NCBI RefSeq assembly: GCF_040807025.1 | Contig: NC_090947.1 | Location: 8,122,001 to 8,186,000, forward strand | Source of the DNA: Struthio camelus | Taxonomy: Eukaryota > Chordata > Aves > Struthioniformes > Struthionidae | DNA length: 64,000 bases | Direction: 5' to 3' | In this document: positions 35,591 to 48,457 of the stretch, piece after piece | Layout: the number at the start of each line of letters is the position of its first letter | Position numbering within the stretch: position 1 is the first letter of the stretch | Made by a program: the position numbers and the translations under genes | The notes under the pieces: generated by a model | Told to the model about the DNA's origin: nothing | The model's input: the letters and a program-made list of their open reading frames with translations, nothing else | Database searches by the model: none

Positions 35591-38437
35591 AACATCAATG
35601 CTCTGGACGTTTTTATCCAACACACAGAAGAGGAAACGCTTTTAAGAAAGACAGCGATGAAGCTTTGACATCACATAACCCCGAAGAGGCCAAAGGCAGA
35701 AGGAGCTTTTGTGCTGGCCTTCCTTTGTTACCTCACGGGAGAGCCTGAAGCGTTTTGTGTTAAATAAGATATTTTAGTGGAGCAAGGGAGGTACAGCTAT
35801 TTTTTAATAAGTGCCCCCTTTCCCTTCCTGTCTACCACCCTTTTTTTTTCATTAAACTGTAGTCTAGGACAATGTTTAGCTGAGACTCTGCTGTGTTAGA
35901 AAGCAAGACTGGGACATTTGCTGGATAAACAGGGATGTATCTGAAGAAGCGGGTAGCTGCTCATTTTTTTGGTCTGGTTTAGTCAATCTTTTTCCTGACT
36001 GTAATGTTTTATGCTACTAATAGTTACCGTTATGTCATTCCATGTTTGATTCACTGTTAGGATGAATAGAGCTTCTGATACTTGCCACTTGGATCCATCT
36101 GGATCTTTCCAACTTCCATTTAACTTAATCCTGTCTTTACTCTATGAATTTCATTTTCCTGGAGGCTAGTGTATGGATTAAAAGCATTGACAACTGTAGG
36201 TAAACACACCAGCTCATGTGGCTTTAAGTCCATGAATAAATCACAAAATATTATTCATCGTACAAAAATAGCATTTATGTAGGATAAAGTTCAGTGAGAT
36301 GTTTAAGCGTTGCAGAAAGCTGTCCCTGGACCAGAACAGGGAGCAGCAGCTGGAAATAGCTTGCTAGATGTGAGATAGGTACTGTGGGAAAGTAGAATTA
36401 GGAGTCAAATCTATTAATCATATACAATGAAATACAGCAGTAGAGAAATATCCATATGAAATATGCATAGTTATATCCAGAGCATGCCTGAAGGCTCCCC
36501 GTGCTACTTAAACCCACATTTCCTCACAACAAAACCTCTTGCAAAAGGTTGCGTCAGTTATTCAGAAATACACTGCCTTACATCTGTGAAGTAAAAACTG
36601 CAAATGGACTGAAAAATGAAGTGCTGCCAGTTTCTGTCTAGTTGCTAGAAAATACTTCCATGTTTTACTGAAATGCTATTTTCAGTTCTTTCAATGTGAA
36701 ACTGATGCTCTGATGATATATGGTCACTAGAGGTACCATGACAGTTTTGTAATCGTAAAGTGTTTAAGCAGAATACCTCAGCAAAATCTCAAATCAAGAC
36801 ATTTTAGAAGTCACACAGAGTTCTCTTTAGTTCCTGCCCTAATTTGTTCACTTGGGTACACATCAGCAAACGGCTGCCACTTTCCAGTGGTGGGTGGGTG
36901 GGTTGGTCCCATTAGTCACTTCCCTGTTCACCGTAATTAGAGTTGGCCAGAAACGACATTCACAGAACGCTCATTTGTTTAAATCACCCTGTGCGCGCGC
37001 ACGCGCGTGTGTGCTTGTGAGCGCGATAATTAAGCTGTTCTCGACCAAACTTTCCTTGGGTCAAAGTCGGAATTTGTGCCCAGTGCCAGCGGCAGGAATG
37101 AGAAGCAGCAGTAGCCCGCAGGTTGGGGCAGCCCGCTGAGAAGTGGGACTCCCAGATGGCTGTCCCCTGTTTGCCTGATCCCACATCACAGGCAGGAACA
37201 TGCCCAGACCGCTGACTAATGCAGGAGTGTGCTCACCCTCTCCACGCTTTCAATGGAAAACTTTCGAAGCTGGCTGGCCTTCCTGATTTTCAGCGAAAAC
37301 TTCTGAAAGGTTGCAATTTTGCCCTGACACAGAATGGGAAAAAGCTTCTCATCTTGAAACTTTCCAGGTCTAATAGCAAACATTGTAATGGTTTTTTTGC
37401 TTTCTGTATAAACGCTCTCTGAGACTGCCAAGGAGAGCATGCCATCGACAACACTGTCCTGTTACAGCACAGATCAGCATCAGAACTGCTGCTGAGTACT
37501 CTGTATCTTTATCTCACAACAGCACTAAAAATCATTGTTTTTAACAATTTTTGAGACGTTTAAAAGTCCTCAACATAGCAGATTTTTGTTGACAGGAGAA
37601 ATGGGCTGCTCCCTACTGAGGGAGAGTCTTTTGTGTCCAGTTCCAGCTGGAGTTTACCTATGCTTGTAATATTGTGTTAAGTTTTTCTTTTCCATTTCAA
37701 AGTCACATATATACTGCAGTCAAACTTATTATTTGTAGTGTTTGTAGGTACTTAAACATGAGATGTTGTGGCTCGTCATTTTGAAACTGGCAGACTCTGC
37801 AGCAGGCTGTACCCTTGGATCTAGGGTCTGGGCCCTGCTGCTCCTAACTCACTCTGGGACAGAGAGCTCCAGCCTGTATGTATATACTCACCATCACCAA
37901 AACATTATGAACTAGGCACACATTAAAAAGAGACTTTTTTTTTTTTTAATGGAGGTCTTCCATGCTTTTTAAATTCAGGCTTTTTTAGTGGTCTTAACTT
38001 TGCCCCTTTAGATTCTTCCCACTCCCACAGTATTTGCTTTTAAAACTATAAGTATGTGCCTTTATGAGTAGTCTGGGCCTTACAGGCTACTGTGTGGTCA
38101 CATTTCTGAGTTAATTCTCAGATGGCTGCTGTTACAGAACGAATCTTCTGCACTTCTCTCCTGGAGTGTTTCTACCTCTTCCTTCCACTGATGCAAAATA
38201 AGACAGCCACTGTTAATTCACTGGCTGTAGGAAAACCAACAGATGCCCACTTCCATGGTAGGACAACACAGCAGTGGTATACTATTCATACTCATGAATG
38301 TATTTTATGTGTGGTAACAGTATTATTTGCAATCATCAAGAAGATGAGGATATAAATAAGTGCCAAAATAGTACCTGCTCTACTGTGTTTGCAAGCCTGA
38401 TCCAAGACCGGACATAACAGTCCGACATAACATAAAT
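35591..38437. other. Intergenic DNA with a Z-DNA-prone tract
   Basis: Contains an alternating GC/GT tract at 36991-37014. Otherwise nothing recognised. Confidence 0.5.
36991..37014. repeat. Alternating purine-pyrimidine (Z-DNA-prone) tract
   Basis: 24 nt of strictly alternating G/A and C/T, rich in CpG, including the 12-bp palindrome GTGCGCGCGCAC. Sequence-based call only. Confidence 0.7.
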
Positions 38438-38698
38438 CTCCAAGGATGAAGACTACCTAACCTCTCTAGGTGCCCTGTTTCAGTGCTTGACCTCCCTCTG
38501 TAAAGAAGGGCTTTTTTTAATGTTTAAATGGAATTTCCTGTATTGGTTCTTGCCCTTTCACTGGATACCCACTGAGAAGACTTTAGCTCCGTCCTCTTTA
38601 CCTCCCCTTGTCAGGTATTTATACACACTGATGAGATCCCCCCTGAGCCTTCCCTTCTCAAGGCTAAGCAGCCCCAGCTTCTGTGAAATCAGGAACGG
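38438..38698 (-). mobile_element. CR1 LINE fragment (3' region)
   Basis: Reads as the reverse complement of the CR1 3' portion: GATGAAGACTACCTAACCTC, CAGTGCTTGACCTCCCTCTG TAAAGAAGG, GATGAGATCCCCCCTGAGCC and CTTCTCAAGGCTAAGCAGCC follow the well-known avian CR1 order. 5'-truncated, as usual for CR1. Less diverged than the neighbouring CR1 remnant. Confidence 0.85.
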
Positions 38699-39325
38699 CC
38701 CTTGCTGGACATATACATGAAACAATTAGTGAAAATAACGGGCAATGCTGGGTTTCTACTGCAGCATCCACTGTAACTGCTGCAGTTCCACTGCTGCACT
38801 CTCTCTTCACTGGAATATCTGTAAATCAAATGTTTCTATATTTGTATTCCCACTCCTCAGATTTATATTTGGGAGTTTACAAACACACTGGACAACTGCA
38901 CATAAAATGGATATATATAATTAAGATGCGACACAAACCAAATGACACTGTATTGTATAGTTCACCCATTAGGAGATAACACACTACTCACTTTATGCAG
39001 TCAGCATGCAGGCTGCTCACAGAGCTGCGTGACAATTTTTTTCAAAGCTGCTGGCGTCCTCTGTCTGTACCTGCCTGCTCCCACTGCTGATTGTGCCTCA
39101 GGAGACATTGTGCAATATGGGAGAGCTGGTTGGTCTGCAAGAAAAGGGTTGGGTCAATCACAAAACCTGCAGTTGTTGACCTACACAAGCATCCAAAAGT
39201 AGCATCTCTTTTCCTGCAAAGCAATAAGCCTGAAAGACATTGCAATCCCATGAGCTTCAAACACTGCGGAGGCTTTGATGCTATCGATCAAGCCAAATTG
39301 CAATTTGCCATCATAGTCAGCAACA
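38699..39325. other. Unassigned DNA between two CR1 fragments
   Basis: No repeat or gene recognised between the two - strand CR1 pieces. Confidence 0.5.
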
Positions 39326-39600
39326 GTAAGAGCATAAGAACGTATGAGAGCCCACGCCATATCTGACCAGTTGTCCGCTCCACCTATTATGCAGTTTCTA
39401 ACAGTGATCAAGAGCAGACGTCAAGGAAAAGCATAAAAGAGTGAAAGAATGCCATGAAACTTCCCCAAAATACTATCCCAGACTTCCCTCACCAGCAGCT
39501 CAGGAATTTCAAAGGATGGTGTCTTTGCATTTAACAGCCTTGATGGATTTGTCTTCCATGAATTTATCCTATAACATTTTGAAACCCTGTGTATGTTGTA
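39326..39600 (-). mobile_element. CR1 LINE remnant (old, diverged)
   Basis: AAGAGCATAAGAACG at the left and GCCTTGATGGATTTGTCTTC CATGAATTTATCC at the right match, from memory, the reverse complement of an old CR1 subfamily ('...agccattgatggacctatcctccatgaatttatct...'). Heavily diverged in the middle. Confidence 0.6.
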
Positions 39601-42600
39601 TCCAGGAAAACAAGGAACATCAGATGGTCCGTATTACAAAAGGAGTGGAAGAACTTGTAAAAACTCAAGTAACCTTGAAAATGGCAGAAAAACCTAGATA
39701 GACAAAAGGTGGTTATTTGGGGTTGTTTTCAAAGCTTGGAAACAATGAAATGTTTCTTTTCTTAGTGGAAAAATAGTTGTGTTTCCATATCAACTAGAAT
39801 CATTTGTAACTATATTATATAAAGCTAATATAAAAAATCACCACTTGCTCCTCAGTAAACCGCTAACACTAACCGCCCAGTTACGAAAATGCAACTAGAA
39901 GGAAAGATGCAAGTGCCCAAATTAACTTTTTCCCCTTCCACTATTGTTTTCATTCTCCAAGCAAGAGAGGCACCAAAACAGTCGATCACGCAAGCATCAC
40001 AGAGTCCCCACTGATGTCACTAGAAAACATAGTGTAACCACAGCAACCTTGTGAGAAGTCAAGCAAAGTGTCATGACTGGCTTACTTTGTTTTTGTGACA
40101 ACATTTGTCTTACCTAGCACAGCAGGAAAGAAACTAAGGGCCCATGGAGCTAAAACCCTACATTAATGTAACGTGGACTAGAGTCCTGGTTTTTGTAGAT
40201 TGCCCATACAGTAAGACCCCTAACATACACAACAGTACATTTGCACACCTCCCAACGTACTGTGAACACCAACAAAGCAAACAATGGTTAAATATTCCTT
40301 GGCCACATCAGGTACCCCCAAAGTCAGGCACAGAGCCAAGTCTCAAGAAAGATCAGGCACAACCAATAGGAATATAACCTTACTCAACACCATCTTCAAA
40401 GAGTTAAACAGCAGCACCTGATGGACCACTTTTGTTGAAGAGAGCTAACCAAAACTAACATCAGCTGTGATACGGATCTCTGCATGTTGACAAAATACAA
40501 CTGTTTCAACCAAGAACTTTCCAATGGCCAGGTTTTGCTCCTGCTACTGACACAGTATAGCAGACAGATAGGAGAGAAAAAATTCTAGCAACGTACAGGG
40601 CAAGCAGCAGGAAGAGTTGACTTTGAGCTAAAGAGACAGAATACAGGCATGTGACTTTTCAGTGGTCACCTCAAACAACTGAATGAACAGCTAATCTATA
40701 CAAACAGTTCTATGAAGAGAAAAATGAGATTTATACACATCATATTTTCTGGGAATATCTGAAGAGACATAGTCCATTGATGGCAAACCAAGGCAGCTTC
40801 CAAACAAGATGGGAGACTCCCAAAGAATTCTGAAGTTAGTCTTGGGAAGAGTGCTATGATTTGTCCCAAACGCTAAGGTACCATTAACATTAAACAGAAA
40901 TACCAACACAGAAAAAACAGAGAAATGTCAGCTTTCACCTTTTCTGCTCATCATCTAAACAATTCACATGAGTGTAAACAGAAAAGCAGCTGCACCTGAT
41001 GAGAACAAAAATATAGTAAGCAAGTGTCTTGTCTCCAAGATAGGTGTCCAACAGTGGATGTTTAGCGAGGAATGTAAGAAGAGGACAAGCCTGTGGTAAT
41101 ACTATTCTGGAATGCTCTCCTAACTTCCAAAAATTTGCAGGTCAAGGACTTTTGTTGGGTTGATGTCCTTTTAACCAGGCTGACTATGAACAGGACACAG
41201 AAAATCCAGTATCTATATAGTATCTATATAAACATAGTATCTATAGTATCTATATCCATATAGTATCTATATGAACAATATGGACACATCTATAGCTTCA
41301 GTACACTCTAACAAGTTCCAGCAGACTGCTTGACCTCTTCTCTGGATATGGGTGTGCTTCACTACGGCTCAGTCAGAGTTGTAGGAGGCTAGAGACCCAG
41401 AACTGAAGAAGCACTTTGGCTAAGACAACAAAAGCCCCAGCAAGCAAATATTCTGGTCTAATGACCAGCAGCCACAAAGCTGAGATCAAAGAGACCGAGT
41501 GTGAAAGGCCTGTTCTTTGAAGTTTGCCTGCAGTCACCCATGGGCAAGCAGGGAGCTGCACATTCCTGTCAGGTGTCTACTTCTCCCAACTGAATAAGTA
41601 GCTGGGAATAGTTTAGATCGAGCAGAGCTTACTGGGTATTTCTCCTGAGAATCAGAGTACGCTAGCTAATGCAGAGTTTGCCTTAATGCAGTTAGACATT
41701 TCTTGCATTTAAACTTGCTCTGTGATCCAGGTAAGAGCTAGTTTGCATACGTCCACCCTGGACTGTATAAAGTGTGTGCATCTCATGGATCAAGATGGAA
41801 GCTGGATAGCTGCTGAGCTGGTTGCTTTTGCTGAGAGCGCTCTGTCTTGGCCTATTAACTTTAATAATCTGCATGCACAGCAATTTCTTCTGGTTGCAGC
41901 CTCAGGTAAAGTCCCTGACAATCAAGCTGACTTGGACATGGTAACATGTAGGTGTGGAGAGCCATCAAAATGAAGAAGAATGTCATATCCTGGAGGTCCA
42001 GGTTCAGAAATGAAGGAGATGTGTAACTTATTCTTACGAAGCAGCTATGTCTGTTTTCCAGGGGCAATCAGAGATTGCATCAAGGCTGAGAACTTCAGTA
42101 AGGAAAAATGGAGTTTTTACATGACAAATGCCAATTCACCAGAATATCCTTTGGTGATCTGAAATGTGATCAGTGTGGTTAAAGTGATGTTTTAGAGTAG
42201 TCATTTCAAACATTTATGCTCTCTAGAGAACACAGATATCTGATTTCTATTTTCTGTTGTCATCATTCTAATTTGTACTCCAAATCCTTGTGGTGTCAGC
42301 ACCCAAGCTAGCTGCAGGAGGGGTGCCTAGACCCTTCCCTTGCAGAGAGCTCCCAAAGAAGATCAAAGGGCTTTTAAACATAGAAAAAGCCATGCTTTAT
42401 TGGATTAAAATTATGTTAAGTAACTTTTTAAGTATAAATTCAAAGCAGCTGGGACATACAGCAAATACAGCAGAAGGGTTTACAGACGACTCTCCCCGTT
42501 TCCTGCATTCTTGCAGGCAGGTTTTTGCTCCCAAGCTTAATGTTGGTTGATTTGATGACTTTCTGAGTGGCAGCAAGCTCTGCCTAGCGCTGGCCAGTCC

Positions 42601-43924
42601 CTGGGCAGTTCCTTCAGTCTCCCTGGGAGCATGACTGTCCTTCTTTGCTCTTCAATATAGCATCTCCCACCCTGCGTGAGCCACATGCTGCCAGCTCCTT
42701 GCTGTGATTCCTGGCCTTTCACATCCTACGGTCCCTTCGCCTGCCTCTCCGCCTTAGCACCCTCAGTTGCTCCCACAGGGAAGGCACAAGCTCCTTGCCC
42801 TCCAGGGGTTTCCACCCAGCCCACTCTTCCTGAAGGAATGCAACAGAGCAGCAGATCAGACTCACCATCCATAACTGCTCATGCAGGCGCTGAGTTTTCC
42901 TTGCACACGTGCAAGGCAGACCTCTGCCCAGAACTTCTCTGCAGACCGCAGCATAAACTCCCTGCTTGTGCTATGGACTCTGGGTTTGCCATGCAGATTG
43001 GAGAAGAAAATGATGTCTTTGATCACTGGAGCCTTTGTATGGCTGTGCGGAAATGTTTCTTGCTGGGGGTTCAGAATTCAGGGTTGCGTGACAGAATTCA
43101 TTTTGCACTGTGTCTCGTGGCTATCCTGGACTTTCTGTCATTGACAGGATAAGGTAATACCATCATCCTCTTCCTCATTCTCTTGAGGATGCCATGAGAT
43201 ATGTGTCCTCATCTGAGAATGTTGTCCTCTTTTCCAAATTAACATATGCAGGCCAGTACCACACAATTCCTTTAATAGGTCTTGCACGATATTTCTTTCC
43301 ACCCCGTTAGCTGCCACAGAAGCCATACTGATCTGATATATACACGTAAGTGTACATTTTATCTTATCAATGAATTTATCTGATTTCAACAGATTCATCA
43401 ATATAAACAGACTCAGCAAATTGATGCTGATTGTTTAGTAAGAGGGAACCTTTCAACCCGAAACCTCTCTGCTCTGGATGTGGGTAATCACGATTTTACT
43501 AACAAGCCAATCTGGGCTTTGGCTGGAATCAACAGCCCTCGCCTACACCCCCTCTAAGGAGGAATTGTTAACAATCAGAATGAAACACAGTGACGTGAAG
43601 AAAGAGGTGACTTTTATTCAAACCCCTTTGTCTCTTGGTCTTTCCTGGTCTGCTGGAGGGATCGACTGGTCTTACAAGCTTGTTCTTTCTCTTCAAATTA
43701 GTGAGCACAGACAAACAGTGCTCAGATGCCTGCACAGAAGAAAGAGCCTCCCACTCCCAGCCAGGGAAGACCTCACGAGCCCCGAGCATCCATCCCTCCA
43801 AGCCCAGGGACCGGACATCTCAGCTTTGCACTGGCCCCTGCCAAGCAAGCGTCAGAATTTCTGCGGAGAGGAAAAAAAAAACTTAAAAAAAAAATAATCC
43901 TAGGGGGAGGGTGGACGTGGGGAG
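39601..43924. other. Intergenic DNA with an AGTATCTATAT tandem repeat
   Basis: Contains an imperfect tandem repeat at 41209-41272. No gene recognised. Confidence 0.5.
41209..41272 (+). repeat. AGTATCTATAT-type minisatellite
   Basis: About five imperfect copies of a roughly 11-nt TATCTATATAG unit. Confidence 0.85.
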
Positions 43925-44240
43925 ACTCGCGCGGGCTCCTAGGAAACGGCATGCAAAAACCGGCCTGGGGTGAGGGTCGGGACCCAGGCGCCGATGCTTG
44001 GCAGGTCAGGGCGGCGGCGGCGGCGGCGGCGGGCCGGGAGCTCCCCCGTGCGGCCGCGGCGGGCTGCGGCGGGGCCGGACCGGGGCCGGACCGGGGCCGG
44101 GGCCGCGGGACCCCCCCCGGCCCTCGCCCTCACCGCAGCCCTGAGCACGGGCTTTAACCCGCGGGGATGTGGTTCCTCCCTCTGTCTAGGCGAGGGGAAG
44201 GAAACACCATCCTGTGTCCGCGGAGCAGATGCGATAAGTT
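43925..44240. promoter_or_regulatory. CpG island with GCG repeat and G-quadruplex motif
   Basis: Very CpG-dense. A (GCG)n run lies at about 44010-44033, followed by repeated GGACCGGGGCC units. 44071-44102 has four GGGG runs with loops of 7, 7 and 2 nt, a classic G-quadruplex pattern. It lies 4.2 kb upstream of the ICOS start codon. Promoter-like in composition, but no exon assigned. Confidence 0.6.
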
Positions 44241-47200
44241 ACCTGCAGCTATTGAGATACAGGGTTGGGGGGGGGATTTTCAGCCCCCTGGACTGGCCCT
44301 GAGGGGGGGGTCTCTCGGTTCGTCCCTCCTTAATCGCTCCTCTCCGTCTCTCTGCCCCTTTCACGCTGTTCTGCCTTACACCAGCTCCCCCCGCCCCGCT
44401 TTACAGAGCAGCCCTGAAGCCTCAAAGCGAGGGGCGCACCTAGGCCACAGCTGAGGCATTTGGTTCTTCATAAACTATCCCCGTCAGCTCCAGCTCCAGT
44501 TCTTGGCATCAGCTGATACCAGAGGGGAAAAAAAAAATCCTTCCTCAGTCACCTGCCCAGGAAGCCAAAGATGTGACACACTCCAAGAGCGTGTCCAGCT
44601 CCGGCCGTCCTGTCTCTTTTGGCATCCATCAGAGGAGCGCAGCCCTCAGCGCTAGGGAGACCACCAGCCTTGCTCCGCAGGTGGGGGACTGCTCTTTGGC
44701 GCTTTTGCACGCATGCAGAGAGCAGTTTGTTCCCAAGGCAGCAGCAACCTGGGTAATCCCGAACAAGACAGACACAAAACAGAGAAGACTTAGTTACATT
44801 TTTAAGTATGCTGTTATTTCGCTGTTTTTACTCCTCCAAATCCACCTGGGCCTGAGCTGTCTTAGCCTACCCCAAGGCAGCACTAATAAGAATTGCAAAG
44901 CAAAGCCTGGCCCAGAAAACACTCAAAAGAGGATTTTTTCGAAAGACAGGATTTTCACAAGCACTTCAGGTCAGCTGGGAACGGACAGTGGCATGTGTGT
45001 CCTAAGCCCCTTACGTATTTCTGAAAATCCAAGCCTAGGTTGTGTTGCTACACCTGTCCTTGCAATTTTCAGCAAGACATTTGATTCCTCTCTTATGTAT
45101 GAGACCGCAGCACAGCTTTGGGGAGTGTTTTCGTTGGAAGAGGCTCCTCTTTGTTATACTGTCAATGCAGTGATAGCAAAAGTTTACCTTTAAACAGTAA
45201 TCACAACAATGCAGAGATAAAAATCACACCACAAACCCCAAATACCACCACGGCATGTGGCTCTTTCAGTCCTAACTCCTCAAAAGCAGTTGACCAGACA
45301 ACCACATAACAGGAGTTCCCACCCTCCTACAAGCTTCAAAACAGTTGAGGTGTGAAGATTTTACAGAATGAGTTTGATACCCTTCTTCCTGACATCCCAG
45401 GGCTCTGCAGTCCAGGCCACAGGCATGTGCGTAACGTCCTTCGTTGATCCATCCCCATCTATAATCTGTGTCCTGGAAAAGCGGTTAGGTACCTCTTTAG
45501 GAAGCCACATCCTAGCGGGCACAAGGGCCAGATCCACAGAGGCTATCAGCTCCCCAGAGCAGACAGAGACAGCTTTTTGCCTAGGTGGCTCTCACGGCCT
45601 TGAGCCAGCCTGTACAAAACATTAGTCACAGGGACTGAAGCGGCATTTAGGCCGCCTGAATCTACCCCTTAGCTCCTCCTGATTGAATTTATAGGTCAGC
45701 TCCCTTGCTCGTGTGTTAGATCTGGGCTTAACTGCTTAGCATAGGGCGTTTTTTTTTCCTCCTTCTTTCAAGAAAGTCAGTGAAGAAGAAAAAGTGGTTC
45801 ATGGGGCACCTGAGCTAGATAGACAGTTTGTGCCAAGAGGCAAAGCCCCGCACTCTCACACCCCGCAAAGGGGACGCGCTCAGCAGATCTGCTCTGCAGG
45901 GAAGCGTTTCCCTGCTGCTGAGCAGAGGCAGCCCTGCGCCCATGGGCCTGCAGGCGAGCTCGGCCGACAGCAGCAGAGGAGGCATCAAGACAAACGAGGG
46001 AGCACACGAGCTGCATTTCAGGCTCAAATCTCTATATCCTGAGCGACTGCGGCTTGTTTACACACCTACTGGGGAGCGGTGCTGCTCGGAAGGGGGAGGT
46101 AAGGCCATCCCCGAAACCCTAAAAATAGCACAGTGAAAGTCATTGTTCCCCTTCTCAGTTAGAAGGCCAGGAAAGGAAAATGCATGAGCGCGGAGGCTTT
46201 CTGCTGCAGCCCTGAGGGAACGACCCCGAGTCATGAGAATATAGGGCAGATATTGAGGCAAAGAATGAGGAGCAGCAGGAGACAACAGAACATAATTTGT
46301 GTAGATAGACTGTAACAGCCTCTGCAGAAAGGCCCACAAAAGATTTTATTGAGAGAGAGAATATTTTACTTTGCTGTGGGCAACGGCTCTTCTACAGGCA
46401 GAAGTGGAAGACTGCACGGCGAGACAAAACAAGCTGCTTAAATGTAAACACACCTTTGTTTCGTGGTGAATAAGGGGATACAATGAGCAGCATTTTGCTA
46501 ACATGGAAATTATTTAGGATGCTAACAGTTAAGTATAGTAAGAATTATGTGATTAAACAAAGCAAAGAAAAACATACATTGCACATCATGGGCAAAATCC
46601 TCACTGCGAATCAGTCTCCTTAGGGCAGGAGCAAAAGTGGTGTTGTCCAAGTCGCTTGAAGTTAGAAGGGAAAAGTATTGAAGACAACACGGTGGAGAAC
46701 AATGGTTTATTGACTGAGGGGTGGACATGTCACTTGGGAACCAGCTATACGGTTGGCCGCAGTTTTAAAGGCACAGAGATGCCAATAAGGATTTTCCAAC
46801 CTCTTCATAATCAGTAAGATGGCAAGTTTGAAGTGAGAGAGGAGAAAAAAACGGGTTTACCAATGGGAGAGTAAGTTTGGGGCTAGGATATGAAGACCGA
46901 ACGTGGCTTGGGGGAAGGAGTTACTGCACACACTGAAAGGCAACCTCTGCTTGAGGACAAGAGCAGAGAAGGACAGAGGCGGTGTCAGGTTAGGAGAAGA
47001 GGAACAAAGTGAGCTCTGAGAGGAGCATGTGGATGAAAGACACAGGAAATTGAAATGACAGGTAGAGAAATGAGTGTCTGAGGATGGAAAAAAGAAGCAC
47101 GTGTTTGTGAGCAAAAATAGTTACAGTAATAGGAAGCGTGCTGTGGAAACATACTGCCTCTCCCAGGTGGTTAACTGTAATCAACTGTAGCACTTAGACA

Positions 47201-48399
47201 AAATACTTCCAAACTGCAATCACAATGTCTTCCTGGAGTAGGGAAACACTGACAGAGGAGGGAGGCAAAGACAGAAAGGCTAAAGAGGGTGAACGGCAAC
47301 GAAGGAGTCAGTTTTGGGGCAGGCTAGAAGGTAAGCATCCCTCGCTTTCAGCCCTGAGCGAGACCTGCACGTCGCAGCTCGGGAACACACACTGCGAGTG
47401 CCCGGGCTCTGCTGGCTCGTCATCAGGGGCACTCAGCCACCTGAAGGAAACAGCTATTCAGGGTGCTGCGCAGCCTACCCCACCCTGGACACTGCAGCAA
47501 TCACGAACCGAATATCCCTGATCTGGAAGCTGCTTTTCCAGCATTTTATCTGCCCTAAAGTTAGTAGTATAGACATATATACATAGCCATTTCTAAATAA
47601 ACGTAGCACATTTTATCCCAACGGGTCCTAACACATTTCCTGAATACACAGGGACAGCAGGCCAGAATACACTGCGCTGCGCAAAAGCCAGGGGAGGAAG
47701 AGAGGGAGAGAGAAACTTCTGACTCAGGGCCCTGGGTCAGATCCCCTCCCGAGAAGTCTCTCCTGTCCACACAGAGCAAACCGGAGCTCCGGGGTGCAGG
47801 TGCTAGGCCTGCGAGAGCCTCTAGGAAGGCACAGGGCTGAGCAGGCCCTTCTGCGATTTGGGTCTGTATTTCCACGGAAATGCAGGACCTGGATGAACAA
47901 GACCCCCCCCTACCCTACTAATTGACAGTGTCTGCAGAGAGCAAGACCATCAGTTACTTCAGGGCAGCTGAAACGAGTGAGGTGAAGCCATGTGGCGAGT
48001 TGCAAATATGCATATACTTAACATAAAGTTAATTTAAGCAACGACTCGCTGACCACTGGATATGTGCAGGGGCTGTAGAGCAGAAGATGGTAGCGTCTGT
48101 CATGATAGATTTAGTCAGAAGCTGTCTTTGCAGAAGTGAACATCAAAGGTTATGACAGCAAATCCTTCAGCTTCCTGTGTGTGACAGCAACTCATGAAGT
48201 AGGAAAAAAAAAAAACTCCACAGGTGTGGGCGACGGCTAACGCTGACATAGCTATAACGTAGTCAGGGATTAAATTAAAAAGTCCTTCTGATTGTCATAA
48301 AATTTACCCTGTTACCCACAAACCATTTCCTCTTCTACCCATGAACTCTTCCCCATCTTCACAGAAGGCAGAAGGCTGGTGTCTCTATGTCAGGCAAGC
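44241..48399. other. DNA between the CpG island and ICOS exon 1
   Basis: Holds the longest open frame in the window (44573-45193, +, 206 aa), which has no recognisable domain. A TATAAC at 48253 lies about 147 nt upstream of the ICOS ATG and is a weak core-promoter candidate. No repeats recognised. Confidence 0.45.
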
Positions 48400-48457
48400 A
48401 TGAAGTCGGTGGTTGTAACCTTCTGTCTCCTCTGCTTTCAGTTTGAAGCCCTGTACG
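48400..48457 (+). CDS. ICOS: ICOS coding exon 1 (signal peptide)
   Basis: 19 codons plus one base, beginning MKSVVVTFCLLCFQF, a typical hydrophobic leader. Donor g|gtaagt, phase 1. The start has A at -3. An out-of-frame ATG at 48387 in weak context precedes it. The MKS start and leader length match mammalian ICOS. Confidence 0.88.

Noticed and set aside
43726-44157. 143-aa open frame with Ala/Gly/Pro-rich sequence
   Set aside because: It reads through an A-rich tract and the GCG repeat of a CpG island; low-complexity and frame-arbitrary.
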